DNA from: JAHEJJ01 sp965212205
GTDB lineage: Bacteria > Bacteroidota > Bacteroidia > Flavobacteriales > Flavobacteriaceae
Length of the DNA: 64,000 nucleotides
Assembly: GCA_965212205.1 (NCBI GenBank)
Contig: CBDBUX010000006.1
Location: 62,001 to 126,000, forward strand
Direction of reading: 5' to 3'
In this document: positions 26,201 to 33,831 of the stretch, in pieces
How positions within the stretch are numbered: the first letter of the stretch is position 1
How the letters are laid out: each line of letters starts with the position of its first letter
Program-made: the position numbers and the translations under genes
Notes under the pieces: generated by a model
Databases searched by the model: none
What the model was told of the DNA's origin: nothing
Seen by the model: the letters and a program-made list of their open reading frames with translations, nothing else

Positions 26201-26227
26201 ATATATCGCGTTGCGCGATATATCGCG
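26201..26227. promoter_or_regulatory. inverted-repeat upstream activator site
   Basis: Two perfect 10-base arms (ATATATCGCG and its complement) around a 3-base spacer span 26201-26223. A second perfect 14-bp palindrome CGCGATATATCGCG (26214-26227) overlaps the right arm. The site is about 105 bases upstream of the -24 box, the usual distance for enhancer-binding-protein sites. Confidence 0.65.
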
Positions 26228-26265
26228 ACGTTATTTCGTGGTGTCTGGGTCATTAAATGTGGGTT

Positions 26266-28320
26266 TCAATCAGGCCGTATCCCCAATTTCTTCATTTTTG
26301 AACGCAAGGTACTTGGTGGCAGGTCTAGTAATTCTGAAGCGCTCGATTTTCCTGAGATCTTCCAATTACAGCGCTCCAGCGTCTGAGTGATAAATCTACG
26401 TTCAAATTCCTCCAGGGTTATGGTATCCTGATCGGCCCGTCCATTGATTTGTCCAATACTGGACGGTTTATCGTGCATACTGGGTTCAGGCAACGGAGCC
26501 GCGAGTTTTAACACCGACTCACTGGAGGTGATTACGGCTCGCTCTACAATATTGCGCAATTGGCGGATATTGCCCGGCCAGGGATACTCCTGCAATACGT
26601 CCATCAGGGATTCTGAGACCTCCTTAATACTTTTGGAGTATTTCTCATTAAAAAATCTAACAAACCACTCTACCAGCAAAGGGATGTCTTCTTTGCGTTT
26701 GCGCAGTGGGGGTATCGTGATTGGGAATACGTTGATGCGATAATAGAGGTCGGATCGGAAGCTGCCTTTTTCCACCTCTGCCAGTAAACTCCGGTTGGTT
26801 GCCGCCAACAACCTGATATTGATCGGTCTTTCCTTCTCGGCTCCCAAAGGTTTGATCCGCTGCTCCTGAATCGCACGTAACAGTTTAGGCTGAAGGGAGA
26901 TCGGTAATTCTCCAATCTCATCGAGGAAAAGCGTTCCCCCGTCGGCCAATTCAAACATTCCTTTTTTATCTTTTTCAGCACCGGTAAATGCACCTTTTTC
27001 ATGACCGAATAATTCACTTTCCAGCAGTTCTCCGGGTATGGCGGCGCAATTCACTTTTATAAAGGATCTATGCTTCCTCGGGCTCTTTTCATGAATGGAA
27101 TTGGCAAATAGCTCTTTACCCACTCCTGTTTCGCCTTCTAGCAAAACAGGGATATCGAGCGGTGCGGCATCCTCCACGCGGTTCAGCACATAATGGAATA
27201 AAGGACTCTTTCCTATGAGGGTGTCATCCTCTTGGTCTGCCACGAAATCTTTTCGGAGTTGAATATTCTCGGCCTCCAGCTTGTTTTTTAACAACTCCAT
27301 CTTTTCATAGGCCTGCCTGAGGTTATCCTCAGCATTCTTCATTCGCGTGATGTCTGATCCGAAAAGGTAGGTCTGCCCGCCGGATTCTGAAGATTGATCG
27401 ATCGATTGTTTGATAAATGACCATGCCACTGTTCTATTGCCCGACTTCGTCTTATGTGTGCTGATCAATATACCTTTGTTGGTTTCTGCATTCAGCACCT
27501 CTTTCCTGAAAATACCCAAATCGACCTGCCGAAGTAAATCTTCAAAAAAGAGTGTTGATCTTCCATTAGGATCCTCAATCAGGGTATTAAAGGCAGAATT
27601 CCGATAAATGATTTTACCCTTCACATCTAAGACTGCCACCAATTGGTCTGACTTATCGAGGATAAGATTCAGGTTTTCGCGATAATACTTCAATGAACGC
27701 TCCAGTGCTCCTTTGTTCCATTGATCGCGGATAATCAGAAAGAATTTATTGAGCACGATGATCATCGGAAAGAGGTCGAGGTACTGGAAATTTACAGATC
27801 TGCGCCATGGAAGTTGCATACCCCAATAGTTAAAGGCCATTTCCTCCATGATAAAAATGGTATAATAAAGTGTCACGGCCAGAAAGAGATAGAACACCAC
27901 ACTGGCTTGATATTTCAGGTTGGCCAACCCTATAAAACAATAAAGTGCTGTGAGGATGTAGACGCCATAGCTAAAGCCGTATTGTATATATGGAACGTAG
28001 CTGTTGAGCTCCAACAGGATAACGATAAAGTAGGCTGTGCACAAGCCACTTATCGACCACAGAAACCTCTTTTTTACATAAGCCAGTTCCAGGCCGTAGT
28101 ACCATGGAAATAAGGCAAACATGGTTGCCGCAAAAAAAAGCTCTAATGTCCTTACATCGAGCTCAAGACCCAGGATCAAATAATAACAGCCTGCCGCAAG
28201 AGTAAAAACCCCAAACAGAAAATTCGAGCCGTATTTCTTTCTCGCAAAAGACAGCCAGATCTCAATCAGGCTGAGAGAAAGTGCAATTCCTGCAAAAAAT
28301 ACAAACAGCGTATTAACCAT
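26266..28320 (-). CDS. membrane-bound sigma-54 activator (7TM-PAS-AAA-Fis)
   Basis: 684 residues. Seven transmembrane segments fill about 1-205. A PAS domain follows (about 215-325; L-V-A-V-L-D-V-K-G-K-I-I-Y-R-N), then a short coiled coil (330-355) and the sigma-54 interaction AAA+ domain (about 365-600) with Walker A G-E-T-G-V-G-K-E (from G396) and the sigma-54 contact loop G-A-F-T-G-A (443-448), both intact. A C-terminal Fis-type helix-turn-helix (about 635-684) completes it. It has no receiver domain, so signal input must come through the membrane part or the PAS domain, not a histidine kinase. Direct coupling of a 7TM sensor to a sigma-54 activator in one chain is uncommon. The predicted promoter and inverted repeat lie just downstream, before the ABM-sulfatase genes, which are its likely targets. 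Confidence 0.9.
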   Translation of the reverse strand: MVNTLFVFFAGIALSLSLIEIWLSFARKKYGSNFLFGVFTLAAGCYYLILGLELDVRTLELFFAATMFALFPWYYGLELAYVKKRFLWSISGLCTAYFIVILLELNSYVPYIQYGFSYGVYILTALYCFIGLANLKYQASVVFYLFLAVTLYYTIFIMEEMAFNYWGMQLPWRRSVNFQYLDLFPMIIVLNKFFLIIRDQWNKGALERSLKYYRENLNLILDKSDQLVAVLDVKGKIIYRNSAFNTLIEDPNGRSTLFFEDLLRQVDLGIFRKEVLNAETNKGILISTHKTKSGNRTVAWSFIKQSIDQSSESGGQTYLFGSDITRMKNAEDNLRQAYEKMELLKNKLEAENIQLRKDFVADQEDDTLIGKSPLFHYVLNRVEDAAPLDIPVLLEGETGVGKELFANSIHEKSPRKHRSFIKVNCAAIPGELLESELFGHEKGAFTGAEKDKKGMFELADGGTLFLDEIGELPISLQPKLLRAIQEQRIKPLGAEKERPINIRLLAATNRSLLAEVEKGSFRSDLYYRINVFPITIPPLRKRKEDIPLLVEWFVRFFNEKYSKSIKEVSESLMDVLQEYPWPGNIRQLRNIVERAVITSSESVLKLAAPLPEPSMHDKPSSIGQINGRADQDTITLEEFERRFITQTLERCNWKISGKSSASELLDLPPSTLRSKMKKLGIRPD

Positions 28321-28429
28321 TTCTTCTTAGATTGGCCACTAAATATAAGCATTGCAAGCCAAATACTGGCCGGGAGTCCATTATCGCGTAAAGGGCGAAT
28401 GATGAGCGGTTTGTAAGAAGTACAGCCAG

Positions 28430-28987
28430 TTAAAACCTCTTGCCTATTCCTATCCCGAGGGAATAGGTGTCGAATTCCTGTTTAAAATCGTAGTTCAGGG
28501 CAGGGAACAGTTCCCAGGAATTACCCAGCACAAAGGCGTATTCAACTCCAAAACGCAGTATAAACAGGCTTTTGTTACGCTCAAATTCTACCCCTGGCCC
28601 AAATATCAACCCAAAACGCCGAAATAGCTCATAGCCCGCGATTACACCAGTTACCAGGGCATTCTCCCTTGGAAGTCGTTCTCCTTGAAAATCGACTTCG
28701 TAATTATTGAGTTCCAGATCGATCACCAGTCCAAGCTTCCAGCGCTCTGCAGGATAGTAATACAAGTCGAGTCCTATCGTCGGCAGGTTTTCCGATTCCG
28801 AATCGCCTTCCTCTGTCCTGGCCGCCGGGATATGGGTGTACCCCAATACCAGGCCTAGACCAAATTTTCCTGCTTCCGTTTCCTGCTCTTCATTTTCCAT
28901 TGCGCCTTCATCCTGAGCCATAAGGCCGCCAGGTGAAAACCATACCGCCAAAACGATGGATAGAGTATAGATTGGAGCCCTTTTCAT
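28430..28987 (-). CDS. small outer-membrane beta-barrel protein
   Basis: The frame starts at a TTG (28990), but the ATG at 28987 is preferred; 185 residues. Signal peptide with cleavage near G-L-M-A-Q; the mature N-terminus is acidic (E-G-A-M-E-N-E-E-Q-E-T-E). About eight amphipathic strands follow (G-L-G-L-V-L-G-Y, I-G-L-D-L-Y-Y-Y, K-L-G-L-V-I-D-L), and the protein ends in the barrel-type signature I-G-K-R-F. The size fits an OmpW/OmpA-like eight-stranded barrel. It is 54 bases after the DUF4421 gene and upstream of the activator gene, so it likely belongs to the same locus. Confidence 0.7.
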   Translation of the reverse strand: MKRAPIYTLSIVLAVWFSPGGLMAQDEGAMENEEQETEAGKFGLGLVLGYTHIPAARTEEGDSESENLPTIGLDLYYYPAERWKLGLVIDLELNNYEVDFQGERLPRENALVTGVIAGYELFRRFGLIFGPGVEFERNKSLFILRFGVEYAFVLGNSWELFPALNYDFKQEFDTYSLGIGIGKRF

Positions 28988-29044
28988 CAATTGCAGATTG
29001 AGGACTGGAAGTTATGGCTTTTATCTGATTCCTTGAGTAAAAAA

Positions 29045-30109
29045 CTATTGAAGACCGACCTTCTTTGCAGCCTTATTATAGGCCCGGTCTATAAACCCAG
29101 GAGTGTTTAGACGATAGCCCACGTAGACCTGGGCAAAGAATTTGTTATTCTCTACGCTTCCCAGGCGCTCCTCGTCATACCCGTTAACATCAAATAAAAA
29201 ACTGGCCCCGAATACCCAACGTTCGGCCGCATAACCTATTTGTATCCCACCTTCAACGCTCCTGGTAAGGTAAGTGTTATTTTCCTTGAGCCTCAAGTCG
29301 GAAACATCTTCCTGATATCGTGAAAAACTCACCCCCAGCGAAGGGGAGATATTTGCCCCGGCAAACCAGTTTTCATGAAGGACCAAGGTATAGTAATATG
29401 GTAAGGCCAAACGTAATTTAAAGATATTTTCATCACTTTTGGCTCCTTCGAATGTATATTCAAAATCCTCAAAGCCATAAAAAAGTGAGGGTATAAAACT
29501 TCCTGCACTCTTTTTTTGCCACTCCGTGTTGTAGAGGATATTTCTAAAAGAAAAGTTCGGATTGATCACATAGTGGGTAGACATCCCATAAATGCGGTTG
29601 GTAAAATCTGGGATTTGAATGAATGGATCAGTCCCTTCCGTCCAACCGGGAACGAAATCTCCGGTATTCTTAACATAAAAACCCTTGAGAGTACTAAACT
29701 GAAATCCCTGAACCCATTTGCCCAGGGCTGCCCGAAAACGAAAATCCGTTAGTGAAGATTCTCCCTTCAAATTGGTATTGTCAGCACCACCTAAAATATT
29801 CGGGGCTACTGTAAAACTTAATCCAAAAAACTGATAATCAAGTGAAAAGTGAAGACGATAGGCATTATTGTGCTCTAAACTCAATTCTCTTCCTGAAGAT
29901 TCTTTTAGCTCATAGGACGAAGTCTGGGTATCTACATTGAGTTTAACCACGAATTTATCGGCAAAGGAGGTGATCGCAGTGGAATCTTTTTCCCAGCGTT
30001 TCTGCCCATAATTACTAAGTCCGATCAGTAAAAAAAGCATGAAATATACTAGCGAGTTCGAAGTAAGGCTTTTGCTTTGGAGCACAGTTAAGAATACTTT
30101 TTTGAACAA
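29045..30109 (-). CDS. DUF4421-family outer-membrane protein, second copy
   Basis: 354 residues from a TTG at 30109; the next ATG (30040) would shorten the signal peptide to M-L-F-L-L-I-G-L-S-N-Y-G-Q. The predicted -7 box at 30130-30137 puts the transcript start 14 bases before the TTG, which favours it. The mature protein has F-A-D-K-F-V-V-K-L-N, D-Y-Q-F-F-G-L-S-F-T, K-S-A-G-S-F-I-P-S-L-F-Y-G and many alternating strands, matching the DUF4421 layout seen at 14849-15841. Function is unknown. Having two copies flanking one sulfatase locus suggests a shared role at its outer membrane. Confidence 0.78.
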   Translation of the reverse strand: MFKKVFLTVLQSKSLTSNSLVYFMLFLLIGLSNYGQKRWEKDSTAITSFADKFVVKLNVDTQTSSYELKESSGRELSLEHNNAYRLHFSLDYQFFGLSFTVAPNILGGADNTNLKGESSLTDFRFRAALGKWVQGFQFSTLKGFYVKNTGDFVPGWTEGTDPFIQIPDFTNRIYGMSTHYVINPNFSFRNILYNTEWQKKSAGSFIPSLFYGFEDFEYTFEGAKSDENIFKLRLALPYYYTLVLHENWFAGANISPSLGVSFSRYQEDVSDLRLKENNTYLTRSVEGGIQIGYAAERWVFGASFLFDVNGYDEERLGSVENNKFFAQVYVGYRLNTPGFIDRAYNKAAKKVGLQ

Positions 30110-30129
30110 GGTAAAAATTCCTGGCCTAG

Positions 30130-30137
30130 CAAATATA
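30130..30137 (-). promoter_or_regulatory. -7 box upstream of DUF4421 gene
   Basis: TATATTTG on the minus strand, a perfect match to TAnnTTTG. No matching -33 TTTG is found at 19-21 bases. Confidence 0.4.
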
Positions 30138-30158
30138 GTATAGTTTCCTAGCCTGGCA

Positions 30159-31100
30159 TCAGTTGGTTTGACTTTGAGGCCTTACGCGTCTATCGAGCCA
30201 TCGAAACTGATAGGAAATAGCAAAGGCATCATAATCGCTTCCCTGTTCAAAGCGAATCCCGGAACCCAGGGCCAGTTTAATAGAATGCTTTTTCCCTATG
30301 GTATGCGCGTAGATAATACTCAGGGGCATCTGAGACAAGACCACATCTCGTTCAATCCCATTGAGAGAAGATTTGGCACCATAACCATAGCCCATGGAAA
30401 AAGCGATCCAGTTGCCCCGTGCGCCCAGGGATCGGATGATACTGGTCTTAGCCACCCAAAGAGGCGTCTGGGTAAGCTCAAAATCCTCGAGGAATTCATT
30501 ATTGGGTGTAAAAAGCCAAACGCCTGCATAAAGCTCAAAAACCCAATCATTTACTGTTCTTGAAATACCATAGTTAAATCGGAATGTCCAACGGTTGGTT
30601 CCAAGGTTGGGCAATTGTTCGGGTTTATAGTTACCGGTGGGGGCGGTGATCTGAATACCCAGGCCGGATACGGTTTTCTGTGTATAATCCAGATACTCTT
30701 TCGGATTTAGGGATGGTGCACCGGTAAGATTTACCGAGGCCCGAAGCCGAAGGTCTCCAAAGCCGGTATAACTATCCTCAAAAGGGATACCTACAAAAGA
30801 ACCTTCAAAATCGCCGCCGGCAAAAGGAAGTATGGCGCCTATTTTTCCCGACTTTCCCCAGAAATTAACTGCCCTTACATAGGCGACAACGATGGTGTTG
30901 ATCCGACCGTTAAAATCTTCGAGCGGCAAACTGGGGTCTAATAAGGTATTTCCGGAGGCATGGCCGTAGCCTGCGCTAAAAAAATTAATGCCCCTGGGCA
31001 GGTTGGTCAGATTACGAGGTTCCAGTTCCTGGGCTGCCGTGGGATTATGTATTCCCCAAAACAACGCAAAAACCAAGATGCCAAAAAAGGTTTTTCTCAT
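30159..31100 (-). CDS. outer-membrane transporter-like barrel (MetA_deg family)
   Basis: 313 residues. The signal peptide is cleaved near T-A-A-Q, and the mature start P-R-N-L-T-N-L-P-R-G-I-N-F-F-S-A-G-Y-G-H is typical of the phenol meta-cleavage pathway outer-membrane protein family. Further fits are G-F-G-D-L-R-L-R-A, I-T-A-P-T-G-N-Y and N-R-W-T-F-R-F-N-Y-G. These proteins are predicted FadL-like or small barrel channels for aromatic or other hydrophobic compounds. It is the first gene of the 28.4-31.1 kb group, 49 bases before the DUF4421 gene. It supports the idea that this locus handles small aromatic sulfate esters, though the family's substrate range is poorly known. Confidence 0.8.
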   Translation of the reverse strand: MRKTFFGILVFALFWGIHNPTAAQELEPRNLTNLPRGINFFSAGYGHASGNTLLDPSLPLEDFNGRINTIVVAYVRAVNFWGKSGKIGAILPFAGGDFEGSFVGIPFEDSYTGFGDLRLRASVNLTGAPSLNPKEYLDYTQKTVSGLGIQITAPTGNYKPEQLPNLGTNRWTFRFNYGISRTVNDWVFELYAGVWLFTPNNEFLEDFELTQTPLWVAKTSIIRSLGARGNWIAFSMGYGYGAKSSLNGIERDVVLSQMPLSIIYAHTIGKKHSIKLALGSGIRFEQGSDYDAFAISYQFRWLDRRVRPQSQTN

Positions 31101-31278
31101 GTCTCATTTCAGAAATCTGGCAGGGTAAGATATTTATAAAGTCTAAAAATATGTTTTTCCGATTGAATATTTGCCATGGTCGCCCAAGAATTACTTAGGG
31201 TCGACATAAGACTTATCCATTTTAATTCGACGAGGATTCCTGAATTCAACTAAATAAGCCTGATCGATCTCGATATTA

Positions 31279-33708
31279 CTAATCAAGTGGAGCAGCAAAT
31301 TTGCCTATTTGACCTTCCTTGGTCACCGCACTGGCTTTAATGACCCGGTTGCGCTTATACTCCATAAACGGAATAGTAATGCTGGCCTTGCCTTTTTTAT
31401 CGGTCTGTATTTGAGGATTCCAATACAACATGGAAGACAATTCGCTTACCTTTTTCGATTCGGTTTCCTTGTATTCCATGAAATCGATGGGAAGCTCATA
31501 GCCCTGGAACATTAGCTGGGCTTCTTTCCTTTGAGATCTTCTAAGTTCAGCTCCTGTTCGGGTATAAAACAACAGTACCCCTCCATTAGATCGTGATCCA
31601 AAAGTAGCAGCTTCAGGCCCTAAGAGGAACTCAATCCTTTCTACATCGGTCGAAGGAACCAAATTCATAATTTCGACCAAAGGATTACGCCCAATGGTGC
31701 CAAGCCCTCCTCTACCGTCTCCCTGAGTAAGTGTCATTCCATCCAGGACATATAATATCGGACCACCACCGGCCATTTCCGACCTGATATTAACCGCCAC
31801 AGGATTCAGAGTCCCGATTCCGATCACCCGAATATTGGGAATATTCAGCAATAATTCAGGAATGGACTTCGGACGCTTTGGATCCTGAAACCTAACATGA
31901 CTTGGGTGGATGTTATAAACGGAGGGCGACTCCGGCTTTTTGGATGCCAGCTCACGAACCACGACTTCCTCCAACTCGATCATTCCGGTAGTATCTGATA
32001 CACTACGGTCTGTAGGTTTAAAGATCCTTTTCTTTTCCTGAGATTTAATTTCCTTTTCAAGAGTAGTAGAACGCATTGATCCTGTATTTTTTGCAGGGAT
32101 CACTTTTACCATTCTTTCCTTGCTTTGGTCTCCTTCAACCCTGAACACGAGTTCTGCCTCTCCTTTTAACTGTAAGTTTTCCAGGGCTATACGACCCTCA
32201 GAATCGGTTTGTATATCCTGGACCCATATATCGTTTTCCGCAAAGGCCATCACCTGAATTGGAGTGTTGCGCAATAATTTGTTCTCCATATCATAAGCAT
32301 ACCCGATAAGTTCCAATCCTGCCTGGAAGGTGTATATAATATTTTCCTCTTCCCCGAGGTGCACACCTAAATCCCTGTTGATTTCTGTGGCTGAAGATAA
32401 GAGGCTGAGGTCCTTAAGAAAACGGCCTTTTCGTTCCAGCGTTGATTCTTTGTAGTACTCAGTACTGCCAGTAGTTGGAAAGAGATCGAATTCATCAAAA
32501 CCATTTGACGCTCGCTTCGATAATTCCTGCCCTTCCAAGTTTCTCGTGATACTTAGGGCTACCTCGGTTTCAATCGGATTATCTTCCAGGTCGGTCACCT
32601 CAACTTCCAGGACTATTTCACCGCTTTGGCCTTCCCCCGGGCTCAAGGGCCTTACGTCTATCTTAATACCACCCCCATCGATCCAAACTGGCCTAGCAGA
32701 AAGCTCGAGCCCGCTATGATCGAGGAGCCTTAACCACAAGATCCCTCTTGGGAGTTCTTTTTTAGGGATTTCAAATTCTACCTTTTCCCGGTCATTGAAA
32801 TTAATATAACGCTCCAGAAAGGCAACACCATCAAAATCCCCGATCAGTTTGAGCTGTGCACCCTGATAATCAGGTGTACCCATAATCCTTACCCTGACCA
32901 TTTCTGAATCGAGATTATTAATTTGCAGAAGACAACCCTTATCCCTCGCGGCCGGCATCGGATATGAATGGCCATCAGACATTTCCAATGAATATACCTT
33001 CCCGGGCTGGGGTTCAAAAGCAGCGGCTAAGTAATTAGGTGGATATGCCGTAAGTGTACTCGCCACTTTCCCTTGCTGATCTTTAATTTGTGCTGTTAAA
33101 GCATGCACATTGGCCCCGGCCTGATTTACTTTTAGCACAACACGATTGAGCTGTCCATTGAGTAAACTGCCCCCTTCCGGATATATATGAACTTCTGTTG
33201 CGGCATTACCAGTGGTACCAGTCCGCCTCTTAGGATTGCCGATATAAACCGGCTTTACGGTATAGTACCGCTCTCCGTAGTTTTGCATCCAGCGGGTATA
33301 GGCCCTTAAGAAATACTGGCCCGGGGGTAGTTTTTTGGGAATCCCCAGATTACCCTTAAACATACCTTCTTCAATCGGATGATATTGATTGATGACCACC
33401 TCGCCCTGTTGATCCAATAGTTCTACCTTGAGCACCTTACTCATATTAACCCTTAGGTTTTTTGGTCCGGTAAGCAGATAGCCTTTAAAAAAGATCATGC
33501 TATTATTGAGAGCATGATCATCAGCCAGGTGTAATAGCACTTTTTCCTGCCATGCGATTAATGAGTCGCGGTTAGATTTCTGTATCACCGAATAACCGGT
33601 TCTTTTTAATTGATCGGGAGTACCAGGCAGCATCGGCTGAGACCACATAAAATAGCTATTTGCTGCAATAAGACATAGTATTATAAACAAACGGCAAAAA
33701 TCTTTCAT
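31279..33708 (-). CDS. TonB-plug domain protein without receptor barrel
   Basis: 809 residues with a signal peptide (about 1-24). The N-terminal part has macroglobulin/carrier-type beta domains (L-P-P-G-Q-Y-F-L-R-A-Y-T-R-W-M about 115-130) and a carboxypeptidase-regulatory-like stretch (I-T-R-N...; D-S-E-G-R-I-A-L-E-N-L). From about 610 it has a TonB plug domain (I-P-E-L-L-L-N-I-P-N, Y-V-L-D-G-M, E-R-I-E-F-L-L-G-P-E-A-A, N-G-G-V-L-L-F-Y). No 22-strand receptor barrel follows; the protein ends after a short Ig-like tail (I-T-I-P-F-M-E-Y). Such proteins are frequent in Flavobacteriia, and their role is not settled; protein-protein contact at the outer membrane is a reasonable guess. It is separate from the sulfatase cluster by 178 bases. 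Confidence 0.8.
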   Translation of the reverse strand: MKDFCRLFIILCLIAANSYFMWSQPMLPGTPDQLKRTGYSVIQKSNRDSLIAWQEKVLLHLADDHALNNSMIFFKGYLLTGPKNLRVNMSKVLKVELLDQQGEVVINQYHPIEEGMFKGNLGIPKKLPPGQYFLRAYTRWMQNYGERYYTVKPVYIGNPKRRTGTTGNAATEVHIYPEGGSLLNGQLNRVVLKVNQAGANVHALTAQIKDQQGKVASTLTAYPPNYLAAAFEPQPGKVYSLEMSDGHSYPMPAARDKGCLLQINNLDSEMVRVRIMGTPDYQGAQLKLIGDFDGVAFLERYINFNDREKVEFEIPKKELPRGILWLRLLDHSGLELSARPVWIDGGGIKIDVRPLSPGEGQSGEIVLEVEVTDLEDNPIETEVALSITRNLEGQELSKRASNGFDEFDLFPTTGSTEYYKESTLERKGRFLKDLSLLSSATEINRDLGVHLGEEENIIYTFQAGLELIGYAYDMENKLLRNTPIQVMAFAENDIWVQDIQTDSEGRIALENLQLKGEAELVFRVEGDQSKERMVKVIPAKNTGSMRSTTLEKEIKSQEKKRIFKPTDRSVSDTTGMIELEEVVVRELASKKPESPSVYNIHPSHVRFQDPKRPKSIPELLLNIPNIRVIGIGTLNPVAVNIRSEMAGGGPILYVLDGMTLTQGDGRGGLGTIGRNPLVEIMNLVPSTDVERIEFLLGPEAATFGSRSNGGVLLFYTRTGAELRRSQRKEAQLMFQGYELPIDFMEYKETESKKVSELSSMLYWNPQIQTDKKGKASITIPFMEYKRNRVIKASAVTKEGQIGKFAAPLD

Positions 33709-33831
33709 AATAGTATTTCTGCTTAATTATAGCTCTTCTCGATCAATATACCGTGTAGCCGGCAGAACAAAGTACAATTTAAACAATGTTTAACAGCGCC
33801 CCCCTGTTGAAAATCTCAGAATGGCTATCAC

